From Ascarosepion bandense (taxonomy: Eukaryota; Mollusca; Cephalopoda; Sepiida; Sepiidae): a stretch of 64,000 nt of DNA. The translations under genes were made by a program, and so were the position numbers. Numbering within the stretch: the stretch's first letter is position 1; each line of letters starts with the position of its first letter. The stretch lies in NCBI GenBank assembly GCA_037127315.1, contig JBBBDQ010001452.1, positions 1,031,001 to 1,095,000 of the forward strand, read 5' to 3'. Shown here piece by piece: positions 1 through 11,044 of the stretch. Below the pieces are notes generated by a model. It was not told where the DNA came from and did no database searches. It was given only the letters and a program-made list of their open reading frames with translations.

Positions 1-251
1 AATATAGTTATACAAAACACTGAAGTAATTTTATTTGATTTTAAGTAGAGATAATACGATCGTGTATCCAGCCTAATTAATAGACAGATTAAATTCAAAT
101 GAGTTATATATATGTGTGTGTGTGTGTGTATTTTTTTTTTTAGTTTATGGAATAGGGATTATATTAATTGCCTACTAAAAAAAAAAAGAGAAACATTAAT
201 GATATATCTCATGAATAAAACACCACGCCCACTCAGTTATTTGATATCGCA

Positions 252-302
<51 letters not shown>
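252..302. repeat. (TC)n-(TA)n compound microsatellite
   Basis: A CT-dinucleotide run passes directly into a TA run. A shorter TG run lies at about 112-128. The nearby open frame is low-complexity Ser-Leu then Tyr-Ile and is not a gene. Confidence 0.95.
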
Positions 303-306
<4 letters not shown>

Positions 307-507
307 TTTCAATGTCTTAGAGGCAAAGGATTCATGTATTAATAATATCTTTAAAAAGTCTACGAAAATATCAGATCATTTCAAATCTCTTTTCGTTATT
401 TTCTTTGATTTTGTTATGTAGGAAGAAAGTATCGATACCGATACGTGTGGTCGAACACAGACCTCCAGGTAACAAACGTAACCGTTGAATTAATTGCGCT
501 ACTAGGA

Positions 508-806
508 TTCAGTCAGTCAGTTAAGTGCCATACGTGATACACGCTTGGGCGATCATGTCTCTATCTGACTGGCCAAAAGATTATCACGCAGTAGTTTGCC
601 ATTGTTTTCTGTGGTAGACTGGTTGCCAGCCAAGGCTATAGAACCCAATCTGTCTTGTTATTTAACCCATAACTGAAAGGAATAAACGGATTAATATTTT
701 TCCCAAGGGTATTTGCGCGTAAATGAATACAATGGATTCAACTGGAATTCGAACTCGGCTCCCCGGTTTCTCGTTCCGAGTCGATATCCATTGTACCACA
801 ACGCAC
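508..806 (-). mobile_element. SINE-A, tRNA-headed SINE
   Basis: Read on the minus strand, it starts with a tRNA-like head: an A-box-like GTGGTACAATGG and a B-box-like GAGTTCGAATTCC. A body follows with the blocks TTGGGTTCTATAGCC and CTACTGCGTGATAATC, and it ends in CATACG...TTAACTGACTGACTG. The same head, body and tail order recurs at 7.8, 9.7, 31.5 and 38.6 kb, which defines the family. I see no clear target-site duplication here. Confidence 0.8.
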
Positions 807-1135
807 ATAAATATTTAGTACATAAAGAACTTAAACAGAAGTTTGAGTGTTGTCTGTGTTTGTATTATTTAAGTGTTGTGAGTCATTGAAGATCATTTTT
901 GAGTGAATTACTCAAGAGAATTATTTGTGTATTATTTGAAGAATTCGTTTAGTAAGTTGACTTTCCAAGAATACCGGAATAGTATAACTCTCTAATCGCG
1001 AATTACCAAAAGTTCCCTTTGGAATAACGTTCCGAAACTAACTACGAAAATCTCGTTCTGAGATTTCACGAAGTCGACAGAAAGAAATACGAATCCTACA
1101 CGCAGTAATTGAAATATTCAGAGGAATAATAGCCA
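807..1135 (+). other. Probable untranslated leader of Gypsy-1
   Basis: This is the unassigned stretch immediately before the Gypsy-1 gag ATG. It has no coding frame. By position it should hold LTR or leader sequence, but I cannot identify LTR ends or a primer-binding site. Confidence 0.3.
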
Positions 1136-1233
1136 ATGGACGAACTGAAACCAATTATGCTTCAAGCGTTGGCTGCAAAACAACAGAAAGAACTACATTT
1201 AAATATCAGACACTATTGAGAATTGTATTAGCA

Positions 1234-1548
1234 AGTCTGTATACAATCCGGACGAAGGAATAATTTTTCAGATGTATTACAGAAGATACGAAGGGATCTT
1301 CAAAAAGAATTGTTCGCATTGGAATGACGAAAAGAAAGTCTGTATACAATCCGGACGAAGGAATAATTTTTCAGATGTATTACAGAAGATACGAAGGGAT
1401 CTTCAAAAAGGATTGTTCGCATTGGAATGACGAAAAGAAAGTCTGTATACAATCCGGACGAAGGAATAATTTTTCAGATGTATTACAGAAGATACGAAGG
1501 GATCTTCAAAAAGGATTGCTCGCATTGGAATGACGAAAAGAAAGTCTG
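1234..1548 (+). repeat. 103-bp tandem repeat inside gag (3 copies)
   Basis: The motif AGTCTGTATACAATCC begins at 1234, 1337 and 1440, and a partial fourth copy begins at 1543, so the period is 103 bp. Copies are nearly identical. Because 103 is not a multiple of three, every copy shifts the gag frame, so the expansion must post-date loss of function or have caused it. Confidence 0.93.
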
Positions 1549-2004
1549 ACTGTTATTGCGAAAACCGTTTCCTGCTGAACAAGAAAAATGCATAAATTTT
1601 ATTTAACCGAAACAACAAAACGAGATACATTTCGCGGAAACTGTAGGGACATTATGAGAAGTTTTTGGGGATAGAGCCTCATTATTTAATGCACAGTGGA
1701 ATTATCTAAACCTAGTTATGTGTGACGACGGTGATTTTTGTCCATTACGTTGGAGTTGCCAATCGAGAATGTGAGAAGTTTGTTTAACTTTCGACTCATT
1801 TAAATGTTTGATATTTTTTCAGAACTTCAAATAAGGAGGCCTAAATAAGATCCAGGATTCTAACTAAACTAGAAACAGATTCAAAATTAACTCACCAAAA
1901 TAAGGCTGATGAGTCTCAGCGTATGGTGAATTCCAAACTTGATACCACAAAAATTGAGGGGAGAGATATTTCACAAATACATAACGTTCGACCATCTAAG
2001 GCAA

Positions 2005-2012
2005 AAATAAAA

Positions 2013-2055
<43 letters not shown>

Positions 2056-2056
2056 A
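2005..2056 (+). repeat. (AAAT)n microsatellite in the gag relic
   Basis: About twelve tandem AAAT units lie between the capsid-like part and the zinc-knuckle part of the gag pseudogene. Confidence 0.95.
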
Positions 2057-2335
2057 TGTGTTTCAACTTCTTGCGATACAGTAAAAAATATAATAGAATG
2101 TCTAATACTTTCCACGGTTGTGGTGGCAAGCATTTTAAAAGTGATTGTTGTTCTTTAGAAACAAAAAATGCCACCAGTGTGGAAGATTAGAACATAAGAA
2201 AAAAAAGAAATTAAAGAGAAACAAAAAGTATGTCAACAAAGTAAATACATTGGGTAAACCAGACAAACGAAAAGAAAAAATTAAGATTTCGAACGAAACA
2301 TCTCCAAAGAGAAAAATTGTTATCACAATTAACAA

Positions 2336-3191
2336 TCTATATATATAAAAGGCAAGATGTTTGTTTGTGTGTGTATCTGTCTGTCTGTCTGTCTGTCCTT
2401 TATACAAATCCACAAATTTTATCCGATTCTCACCAAATATTTTTTAGGCTTCTGGTCAGGTCATGGGTTACTTATTTTTTTCCGATTTCCCCCCAATATC
2501 GGAAATTGATACTCTGATATCCGATCAGATCTGACCAAGATCAGGATTTCAACCCTTTTATCGTGGTTCTTGCTGCAGAATTTGCTCTAACTTGATTAAA
2601 TTATAGTTTTTAGTCTCAAACATTAGTAGATCTTCCCAGACGACTAATTTTCCCTGATATCGGAAATCGATACCCCCGATATTCTATCGAATCTTATCAA
2701 AAACCGATATTCAGCCATCAATATGGCTCATTTTTTCCAAATTTGCTCCTGATAGGTACGATAAGTTTTCATGGACTTACTTGGGTTAGTTTATTTTTGG
2801 ATGACCTATTTGACTCCGATATTGGAAATCGATACTCCGATATCCTATCGGGTCTGATCAAAATCAGATTTTAAGCGCTTTTATTTTGGTTTTGCTTCGG
2901 GTTTTACTCTAAGTAGGTATAATTGTAGTTCTTAATCTCAGCCATGATACCATTTACTCAGAGGACTTATTTAAATTCAGTTTGCAACGGAAAACTTATT
3001 TGACATCGGTACCAGAAATCAAAATTTGACTTACATCCATTCATTTTTCTTTTAATCTACGGTTTCGCTTTAACTGGAAACAACTATTGCTTTTAGTTAT
3101 TCGTGCCATTGTCCAAAGTGTCTGAGCTCCAGGACCATAGATTAGTTTTAAAGCTTTCATTACACATGAGCAACCCGGGCTATACTGCTAC
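2336..3191 (+). mobile_element. Helitron-1, non-autonomous, inside Gypsy-1
   Basis: It begins with TC (TCTATATATATAAAAGGCAA) directly after an A at 2335. It ends with ...GGGCTATACTGCTAC directly before a T at 3192. Helitrons insert between A and T and normally end in CTRR after a short hairpin; here the last base is C rather than G. The sister copy ending at 11,862 keeps CTAG and a CCCG...CGGG hairpin, so this is a decayed end. There is no transposase. A (CTGT)n tract lies at about 2380-2397. Confidence 0.75.
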
Positions 3192-4534
3192 TATAAAAAT
3201 AAAATTACAATTGGATACTGGGCCCGATATCACCATAATTAGTGAAAAATTTGAAGAAAACTGGGTAAACCTAGTTTATTGACTTCGAGAAAAGTTGCGT
3301 TTGATGTTTCAGGAAAGAATTTGAATTTCTTAGGTGAGTTCACCTGTAATATTTATTTCAATGGAAATACCAAAAAGGCGTTGATATTCGTGTTAAAAAA
3401 TAAAAATTTATTAGGAACGGGTGCCATTTCTTTATTTAATCTTTGGGATTGCCGATCAATTCGTTCGGCAACTAAATATATATAATCACCACAATTATTA
3501 GTAAGGCAAAATAAAAATTCAAAACTGAATTAAAGAGAAAAGTTCCCAGAAGTTTTTTTCAGGAATGCGCACGTGTCCGATAGCAATGGCGAATTTCTAA
3601 GTTAAAAAAATCAACATCAATATTCAGACAGAAAACGAGTGTGCCTTTTGCGGCGTTAGATCCAATCAATTAGGAATTGGAAAGGCTGGAAGAATTAGTC
3701 ATTTTTTTAAAGTAGATTACTCTGAATGGATATCACCGACGGTTTATGTGAGGAAAAAGAATGACAATTTTTTTCCGTATGTGCTGATTTCTTAACAGGG
3801 CTTTAATGAAAGTTTACAAGGTTATAATTATCCATTATCAAGTCCGGAAGAAATTTTCGCCAAAGTAAATGAGGGGGGGATATTTTTTCTAAGTCGGATG
3901 TTGTCGATCGTCTACAAATAATAATAGAAGAGTGTTTGAAATTACAAGCTGTTAATACTGAGAAAGGTCTATATAAATTCAACCGATTTCCTTTCGGGAT
4001 AAAGTTAGCTCCGAGTATTTTTAAAAAAACTATGTATACAATTCTCGCTGGGTTAGAGTTCATGCAAGCTTATGTGGATGGCATACTAATTCAAAGCAAA
4101 ACCAGACACCAATATGCGGAAGATGTAGAAATAAAAATTGAAAGGATTAAAAAAAAATATACGAGTTCAAAATCAGTGAAACAAAAAGCGATTTAATGAC
4201 CAATCTGGCACAAACTATTGATGAAAGGGTATCGACGACCAGATCCTGCCCAATCAAACACAATTAAAGACATGTCCGCCCCGATCAATTTAGCGAAATC
4301 GAAAGCTTTTTTAGGCTTTTCAAACTACTACCATGTATATATATATATATATATATATCAAATATGCATGAGTTCACAACACCTTTAAATGCCTTGTTTA
4401 AAAAAAAAAAGACGTTAAATGAATTTGGACAGAGAAATGCCAAAGTGCGTTCGAATGATCACAGTGTCCTAACACCTGACTTATTCCTAACGCGTTTTGA
4501 TCAGATGCAAGTGATTCGGGAATCAGAACAGTAA
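3192..4534 (+). pseudogene. Gypsy-1 protease and reverse transcriptase relic
   Basis: This is the pol part of the same Gypsy-1 copy. An aspartic protease motif LQLDTGPDITII lies at about 3205-3240 with its DTG intact. A conserved block GKNLNFLGEFTCN is near 3314. The reverse transcriptase begins around 3700 (VDYSEWISPTVYVRKKN), continues with FNESLQGYNYP and SSPEEIFAK, and reaches GLYKFNRFPFGIKLAPSIF at about 3966-4022. The catalytic YxDD box reads YVDG, so the second aspartate is lost. Stops, frameshifts and a TA run at 4338-4358 break the frame. The start of RNase H (SDASDSGI) precedes the next Helitron at 4535. It is non-functional. Confidence 0.85.
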
Positions 4535-4825
4535 TCTATCGATATAAATAAAAAATGTACTTGTCCGTTTATCACTATCCACTAATCTAGAAAACGGCTG
4601 CACCAATTGTTTTGAAATTTTACTATAGCATTTTCATCGAATACGAGTGTGTTTTTATATACCTTATATTAAAAAATATTACAATATTAAAAAATATACA
4701 TTTTGCAAAGTCGATTAGAGGCGATAAGAGCTGAAGCAAAAAAACTTTCATTTTCAATATGGACGCATTTACAGACAACTTTGTTATTTCATAGAAAACA
4801 TAGGAAATCTCCACATTTAAGATAA

Positions 4826-5240
4826 ACGAAGCCTTTATTATTATTATTATTATTATTTCTATTTTGGCGAGCGTAAACAACAGAAATCCCTTCCCTCCCT
4901 ACTTTTTTTTTTTCAACGAATTATTATCGATACCCCATTTATTTTGCAGGTTTAGTAAATAAATTTCTTCTTTTTTTAAACCTAAGCCTTTATTTTTAAT
5001 TACGATTTGTATTTTGGCGGGCGTAAACAACAGAAATCCCTTCCTTCCCCACTTTTTTTTTTTCAACGAATTATTATCGATATCCATATATTTCGTTGGT
5101 TTAGTAAATAAATTTCTTCTTTTATTTTTTAAAAACCTAAGCCATTTTTTATTTCTTTTTTGTCGGGCCTAAACTACAGACTCTCCTTAAAAAGATTTCT
5201 TTTCGTTTTCTTTTCAACGAATTATTATCGCTCTGAACTA
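4826..5240 (+). repeat. About 160-bp imperfect tandem repeats within Helitron-2
   Basis: Three units share TTTGGCGGGCGTAAACAACA, a CCCTTCCTTCC tract and TCAACGAATTATTATCGAT, at about 4826, 4985 and 5140. The third unit is the most diverged. Confidence 0.75.
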
Positions 5241-5579
5241 AACTTTCATGTAAAAAATTCCGAAAAACTTATTTATTTAACATTTTTCTGAGGTGTTCAC
5301 TTACTCATGCACGTTCATAGTAAAATCATTCCCCCATTTTTTGTTTTTGTTTTTGGTAAACATCAAGGAATAATTCCCCTTTTTTGTTGTTTTGGCTTTT
5401 TTCATAAATGCTTCTTTTTTTTTTCAAAACAAGCGGAAAAATACAAACTTCCTGTTGTCTTTCCTATATAGTCAAAAATGTAGTGGAGGACTTAAAAATT
5501 TGAAATGGCGATTTTGGCCAATTTTCTTTTTCAGATTTCTAATCTCAGAGCAAAAGACCTGCTTCAATTCATAATGGTA

Positions 5580-5932
5580 ATGCCTCGCAGAAGGTCAAAC
5601 ATTTGGTCGTCGTTCTTGCAAAGCGGATGAAGTGAGACGAGTAATAGCAAATCAAAGTGAGGAAGAACAGGCATCACGAACGAGCGAAGGCGGCAAAGAA
5701 TGGTTCAGATACGTGCCGAGGAAGCAGCAGAGCGACGTGCAGCCAGACTTGAGGATGCACGATTGAGAGAACGGCAATCGCGTTCTGCAGCTTCAGACCT
5801 GCTTCGTTCTCAACAGAATGAACGCGGCAGGCTGAGAGTAGCTGAAAGACGTCAACGGGAAACAGCAGATTAACGTCAAACACGACTCTCTGCACACCAG
5901 ACAATCTCTATATCTGCACAGACAATGGAACA
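5580..5932 (+). pseudogene. Helitron protein N-terminal remnant
   Basis: This is an Arg/Glu/Ala-rich segment starting MPRRRSN, with ANQSEEEQASR and then, in a second frame, AEEAAERRAARLEDARLRER and RSQQNERGRLRVAERRQRET. Such Arg-rich N-termini occur ahead of the Rep/helicase protein of animal Helitrons (recalled family knowledge). A frameshift near 5680 and a stop at about 5871 break it, and the Rep and helicase domains are absent. The Helitron 3' end follows 110 bp later. It marks Helitron-2 as an internally deleted autonomous copy. Confidence 0.6.
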
Positions 5933-6044
5933 ACTAAAATATTGTGTACCCACAAGTATTGAGAAATTAAATGTGCGCTTTTTTTTCTTTTTTTTTTCCT
6001 TTAACCAAACTGAGCCACAGCAACGCGTGGCCGGATACAGCTAG

Positions 6045-6095
6045 TATTACATAAATATGACGATGGAATAACTAAACCAATAACACATGCTTCCA
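6045..6095 (+). pseudogene. Gypsy-1 RNase H continuation
   Basis: The frame reads LHKYDDGITKPITHAS, the RNase H segment expected right after SDASDSGI at the other side of Helitron-2. It stops abruptly where an RTE fragment on the opposite strand begins at 6096. Confidence 0.75.
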
Positions 6096-6285
6096 GTTCT
6101 TTTTTCGTTTCCAGTCTCTCCAAAACCTCGTCGTTGCTCATAGGTTCAATCCATGGTATCTTCAACTCCCTTTTGTAGAACTACATTTCTGTTGCTTCAA
6201 GTCTCTCTTTCATCGTCCAGCATTTGCTACCATATAGGAAGGCAGATGTTACATAATAGTCAAGTACCCTCAGTGATACAAAAGC
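6096..6285 (-). pseudogene. RTE-type LINE fragment, thumb region
   Basis: On the minus strand this encodes the conserved stretch just after the RTE reverse transcriptase core: LDYYVTSAFLYGSKCWTM, then LEATEM, and MSNDEVLERLETK. The same region recurs at 20.8, 24.2, 27.3, 39.4 and 63.3 kb. It is truncated at both ends and adjoins the Gypsy-1 RNase H relic. Confidence 0.8.
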
Positions 6286-6789
6286 AATAAATTGTTCAAA
6301 GAAATAAGAACTGTTACTCCATCCGCCAGACACTTCTCGCTTATGACTTTGCAGGCGTGTATTTAACGTAAACAAATCTGATATGTGCGTGAATGACTCA
6401 CAAGTGATTGCGCCATTTAATGTGTACATCTGCACACATTTTGATTGACTTTGAATAAAATATTCCTTTTCTCTCACTCTGTCTGGACAATCCTTAACCT
6501 GAGCTGAGCAATAAAATAATAATCTTGGGGACGAGAAAAGAAAAGGTATTTTTAAAAAATCTTAGATACTAATAAGTTTTATTGAACTATTCAGAAATTA
6601 TTCAGTGATAAAACACTTTATTTTTTTAAAGCTTTTTGTTCTTAATTTTGTAAAAAAAAAATTCGTATATCGTTGAATTAAAATATATTGGCGCACATGT
6701 ATACAATTACGCAGATAATTTTCATTAAATTGAAATACAGATCTGTGTCCTGAGGGATAATTTCACTTTCTGTTAAGACACAAATTTGT
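6286..6789. other. AT-rich spacer
   Basis: I see no coding similarity or repeat structure in this interval. Confidence 0.5.
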
Positions 6790-7195
6790 TAAACTTCTAT
6801 GTGCTATGTCCCTTCAGGATGTTGGTGATCATGGCTCTCCACAATTTTCTGTCCTTTGTAGCTGTTATAAAATTTCTTCTTTTTTTTTTGTTCCCCTAAA
6901 CCTTGTTCCAACATCTATTTATTTAAGTCATTCTTTTTCTTCTGTGCGTCATATCTCTTCAGGACGTTAATGATCACGGCTCTCCACAATTTCCTGTCCT
7001 TTGTAGCTCTTAATAAATTTTGTCTTTTTGTTATTTCTCTTAAACCTTGTTCCAACATCCTTTTACTCAAGCACATTATTCTTCTTGTGCCATGTTTCTT
7101 CAGGGCATTGATGATCATGACTCTCCACAATTTCCTGTCCTTTGTAGTTGCTAATAAATTTTGTCTTTTTGTTATATCTCCTAAACCTTGATATT
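6790..7195 (-). repeat. RTE 3'-terminal module, three tandem copies of about 142 bp
   Basis: The motif GATCATGGCTCTCCACAA recurs at about 6827, 6972 and 7113 (spacings 145 and 141 bp). On the minus strand each unit encodes the RTE C-terminus, for example NLLRATKDRKLWR, followed by a short 3' segment. Two units read through in one frame at 6915-7130. The same tandem module occurs at 25.9 and 62.6 kb. Confidence 0.85.
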
Positions 7196-7237
7196 ACAAA
7201 GCAATTATAAACTGAAATGTCCGGCCTTTTAAAATAA

Positions 7238-7570
7238 TTTTATGGTGGCTTTCTATGCATAGCTTAGATGTGGCACGAGGCCGAAAGAATAGTGAACCCA
7301 GTGACAATCAAACTCACTATTCTTACTTGCAAGAGACAAGCTTTCAAAACACTATACGACATCGAAATTGCTTGTGAAATGCTACACAACATCGAATTGT
7401 CTAAATGATTTTCTAAGCCTGTCTTAGATGTGGCACAAGGCTGAATTTATGCAGGTATCATGTGAGAATTGAACTCAATATTCAGTCGCAATTGAACCAA
7501 CGAGACAAGCATTATACGTTGTTGAAGTGCACTGATTTTCTTGGATGTGGTACAAGGTTGCAAAGATATC
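7238..7570 (-). mobile_element. SINE-B fragments (second tRNA-derived SINE)
   Basis: Partial copies share AGCTTAGATGTGGCACAAGGC with the clearer copy at 14.88 kb. They are repeated at about 7261, 7421 and 7545, apparently a damaged tandem cluster. The B-box-like region is weak here. Confidence 0.55.
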
Positions 7571-7604
7571 CAGTTTAAATATAGCGGTCATAAAACTTAT
7601 TATG

Positions 7605-8065
7605 GGTTCAATAACAAGGCAGATTGGGTTCTATAGCCTTGGCTGGCAACAAATCTACCGCAGAAAGAAATGGCAACCTACTGCGGGATAATCTTCTGCC
7701 CAGTAAGTCATGTCTCTTTCGAGACATGATCGCCCAAGCGTGTTTCACGTATGGCACTTAAATGACTGACTGATATTTTCAACTGAAAGTTCCTTGTGAT
7801 GTAATGGATAAAGGCTCGGCATGTGAAATTGGAGAGCCGAATTCGAATTCTTTTTGAGTTCGTTGCATTCACTTACGCACAAGTACTTCATCTCTAGCTA
7901 ACTAGCAACATAGATTGGGTTCTATATCCTTGGTAGAGGCACCGGTCTACCACAGAAAAAAATGGCAATCTACTGCGGGAAAATCTTCACCTAGTCAATC
8001 ACAGATCGAAAGAGACATGATCGTCCAAGCGTCTATCATGTATGACAATTAACTGACTGAATTTT
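7605..8065 (+). mobile_element. SINE-A tail followed by a second SINE-A copy
   Basis: At 7605-7775 there is a body-tail segment only (TTGGGTTCTATAGCCTTGGC to ATGACTGACTG). A head follows at about 7795-7870 (AATGGATAAAGGCTCGG, B-box GAATTCGAATTC), then a second body and tail to 8065. The arrangement is a partial dimer. Confidence 0.75.
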
Positions 8066-8984
8066 TCAACAAAATATTTTATTTTAAATTTGGCAAACAA
8101 TTTTTAATTGAACCGACAGATACCGAACTTCGAAATAATCTGAAAAAATAAACTCATAAAATGCTCATAATGAAATTGTTTCATTCAAGAAATTCAAACA
8201 AATTATTTACGTTAAATATGAACAGATGAAAAGTGTTATTTAATTAAAGAGAAGGAAAAAGAACTCTTCCATCATTTTACCACCAAATACCAAAGTAGGT
8301 CTATATTTCCTCTGATTAAAAAAAAAAAAGAAGAAAAATAGGCGATTTGGAAAAATGACTTTGGTCGATAATCCATTCATATAACGTACACATTTTGTTA
8401 ATAACAGCTGCCTTTTTTACTGATAAGTTAATAAAAAAAATTTCCTGACAATAAAAAAATAAGGAATAAAAATAAACGGTATATTTTTGATTTGTTCCCC
8501 TAAGGCCTTTACCCCTTTCCAAAACATCCTTATTTCCGTGCAAATGTAAATGACCTTGTGATGATATAAGGTCTGTTAAGAAATGTGAAACGTTGTAAGA
8601 ACCTGGACGCAAATTTACTGTGAATGAAGAAAACTATGTTTGTTTAAAAGGAGCTTTCTTGGCAAAAAAGAAAAAAAAGTAAGTTAAAAAATTAAATTTA
8701 AAAATTTGAAAGTATTTAAGCAGTTTTCATGAATAGTTTACTTTATTTAATTATTTATATATGTCTGTAAATGTTTCTTACAAGAGATCTACAAATGAGC
8801 AATTACAAAAACAAAAACAACAAAAAAAAAACAACAAAAAAAAAACAACAAAAAAAAAACAAAAACAAAAACAATCCAGATAAATACCGTTCGCTGTCCT
8901 AAAAGTTGTGTTGAAAATATTAAAAAAAAATGTCTTGAAAATTTCGAAGGTGATAAGCTATTTAATATTTTTCTTATTAAAAGA
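8066..8984. other. AT-rich spacer with (AAAAC)n
   Basis: There is no recognisable gene. An AAAACAAC-type simple repeat lies at about 8806-8872. Confidence 0.5.
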
Positions 8985-9164
8985 CTAGCAGTATAGCCCG
9001 GCGTTGCTCGGGTGTAATGAAAGCTTTCAAACTAATCCATGGTCCTGGAGCTCAGACTCAGCCTAAAGAATATTTGTGTGAAGTTTGGTGAGAATCAGAT
9101 AAAAATTGGGGATTTATATAAAGGACATACAGGCAGATAAACAGACACACACACAAACATCTTG

Positions 9165-9221
<57 letters not shown>

Positions 9222-9536
9222 CGATTTTATGCACTATTGTAAGAACTTCAACCTTGAAACTTCTGAATATCGTTTCTTATGTCTTTGTCTATGAGTGTAT
9301 CAAAGTTGATTAAAATCGGACCACTTATTCTATAACCCGATTTTTCGATTATCGATTTTCGATATTTATTGGGGGTCGCTCGACACAAGACCTAGCTAAG
9401 AACACTCGCAGACGCTTATAGTACAACTGTGTAAATTTTCAAGAAAATCGGTTGAGCCGTTTCGGAGTCTATAGGTAACGGATACACACAGACACACACA
9501 CACAGAGACAAAGTTTCATTTATAAATAAGTTTAGA
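8985..9536 (-). mobile_element. Helitron-3, composite, minus strand
   Basis: On the minus strand it starts TCTAAACTTATTTATAAATG after an A (complement of 9537). It ends with the hairpin CCCGAGCAACGCCGGG, then CTATACTGCTAG, followed by T (complement of 8984). The interior has a CGAAACGGCT block, a long (TA)n at about 9168-9218, then AAGGCAAGATGTTTGTGTG, the 5' region of Helitron-1. It is the inverted relative of the copy at 11.0-11.9 kb. Confidence 0.83.
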
Positions 9537-9651
9537 TTCTAGGAAATTTATGTGCAAGTTTAGTATTGTATATGTTTGGAGAATTGTAAAAAAGTATAGA
9601 TTTTGATGTTCATATTTTAAAAATTGTTTAAGAATGTTTTATTTTTTCGTT

Positions 9652-9955
9652 GTGGTGCAGTGGCTATCAGCTCGGAACGGGAACTCAGGGAGCCGCGTTC
9701 GAATTCCAGTTGAATTCCCTACATTCACTTACACGCAAATACCCTTGGAAAAGGTATTAATCCGTCTCTTCCTTCCAGTTATCGGTTAAATTAAATAACA
9801 TGACAGATTGGGTTCTATAGCCTTGGCTGGCAACCAGTCTACCGCAGAAAGCTAATGACAACCTATCTTCTGCCCAGTCAGTCACGTCTCTTTCGAGAGA
9901 TGATCGCCCAATGTGTATCACGTATGGCATTTAGCTGAGTAACTGACTAAAAATG
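9652..9955 (+). mobile_element. SINE-A copy
   Basis: Head TTGTGGTGCAGTGGCTATCA, B-box CGTTCGAATTCC, body and tail in the usual order, ending near AGCTGAGTAACTGACT. It has no 5S extension. No target-site duplication could be assigned. Confidence 0.82.
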
Positions 9956-10026
9956 TGTCATAAAATTAATGTTTGATGGCGGACTAAATTTTTATTTCAT
10001 TAAAAAATTAGAAACGTTGTATATTG

Positions 10027-10610
10027 AAATAAATATGCGCCTAATACAAAAGGGGGGGTTTAATAATTGGGGGAACTGCATTTTTCTTAATATAGAAATA
10101 ATATGTGCCTAATACAAGAGGGTGGTTTAATTATTGGGAAATCTGCATTTTTCTCAATATGAAATAAAATGTACCTAATACAAGGATTTAATAATTAGAA
10201 AATCTGCACGTTTCTCAATATGAAAGAATGATGCCTACTATAAGTGGGAGTTTTAAAAATTGGGGTATTTACATTTTTTTTTCAATAAGAACAAATATGT
10301 ACCCAATACAAGACGGGGTTTTAATTAAAGGGGAATCTACATTTTTTCTCAATATGAAAAAAATATGTGCCTAATATAACGGGTCTTTTAATAATTGGAA
10401 TCTGCATTTTTCTTAATATGAAAAATATGTACCTAATATAAGTGGGGCTTTTTTAATAATGGAATCTGCATTTTTCTCAATGTGAAAAAATATGTACCTA
10501 ATAAAAGTACGGTTTTTAATAGTTTGGTAATTCGCATTTTCTCAAAATGAAACAAATATGTATCTAATACAATAATATTTTTTAAATTTGCATTTTTCTT
10601 AATATGCAAT
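10027..10610 (+). repeat. Imperfect tandem array of about 65 bp, nine units
   Basis: Units carry TATGTGCCTAATACAAG, a GGGTTTAATAATTGG segment and AATCTGCATTTTTCTCAATA. CCTAATACA-like anchors fall near 10040, 10109, 10174, 10234, 10302, 10371, 10431, 10497 and 10563. Unit length varies from 60 to 69 bp, indicating an old array. There is no coding content. Confidence 0.88.
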
Positions 10611-10661
10611 GATTAGAGACTCAGTAAAATTCGGAAGGAAATTAAATGGTCAAAAGATTCA

Positions 10662-10730
10662 TTTTCTACGGCCTTATCAACCCTTTTCTACGGCCTTATC
10701 AACCCTTTTCTACGGCCTTATCAACCCTTT
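10662..10730 (+). repeat. 22-bp tandem repeat, three copies
   Basis: TTTTCTACGGCCTTATCAAC starts at 10662, 10684 and 10706. Copies are identical, so it is young. Confidence 0.97.
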
Positions 10731-11044
10731 GCAGGTTATTTAAAATAATTAAAAAAAATTATATCATAAGAAATTTTTTTTTTTTAGATAATTATTCTTA
10801 TAAATGGTGATTTCATATGTATTCACAGTTATTTAAAATTCTTCAGAACAAAAAACAACACAAAACTCATTTCAACAAGCCTCTGCGCAAATTTTGTTAA
10901 ATAAATCTTAATCGTGATGTTTGTTTTTTTTTTGTTTTTTTTTAGCGGCATATCAACATCTATGGGTTATTAACTGCTGAAATTTAAATATTTTGTAAGT
11001 AATTTTATTTTGGGAGTTAATAATAGTTCTACTGGTACATCTAA
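10731..11044. other. AT-rich spacer
   Basis: No gene or assigned repeat. It contains the short block GGCATATCAACATCTATGGG, which resembles blocks at about 32,335 and 37,222. Confidence 0.4.

Larger units (their letters stand above)
1136..2335 (+). pseudogene. Gypsy-1 gag-like pseudogene
   Basis: This resembles the Gag of a Gypsy (Ty3-like) LTR retrotransposon, which forms the cytoplasmic particle and packages element RNA. The chosen start is the ATG at 1136 (MDELKPIMLQALAAKQQKEL), followed by stops and frameshifts. A segment reading IIFQMYYRRYEGIFKKDC is triplicated (see the 103-bp repeat). Near 2113-2200 there are remains of two CCHC zinc knuckles: CGGKHFKSDC, then, in another frame, CHQCGRLEH. 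A basic tail runs to 2335, where a Helitron interrupts it. The protease resumes at 3192 on the same strand. The frame is destroyed, so no functional protein is expected. Confidence 0.7.
4535..6044 (+). mobile_element. Helitron-2 with transposase remnant, inside Gypsy-1 RNase H
   Basis: It starts with TCTATCGATATAAATAAAAA after A4534. It ends with a hairpin (GCCACAGCAACGCGTGGC) and CTAG at 6041-6044, followed by T6045. These are canonical Helitron ends with the A/T target. The sequence on both sides is Gypsy RNase H, so removing 4535-6044 leaves continuous host sequence. Inside are a 160-bp tandem repeat and an N-terminal Helitron-protein relic. Confidence 0.88.

Noticed and set aside
445..510. 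Minus-strand tRNA-like sequence (AGCGCAATTA..., GTGTTCGACC)
   Set aside because: A- and B-box-like motifs present but no acceptor stem or cloverleaf I can draw; may be part of another SINE.
5674..5904. 76-codon minus-strand frame with normal composition
   Set aside because: Antisense of the Arg-rich Helitron protein remnant.
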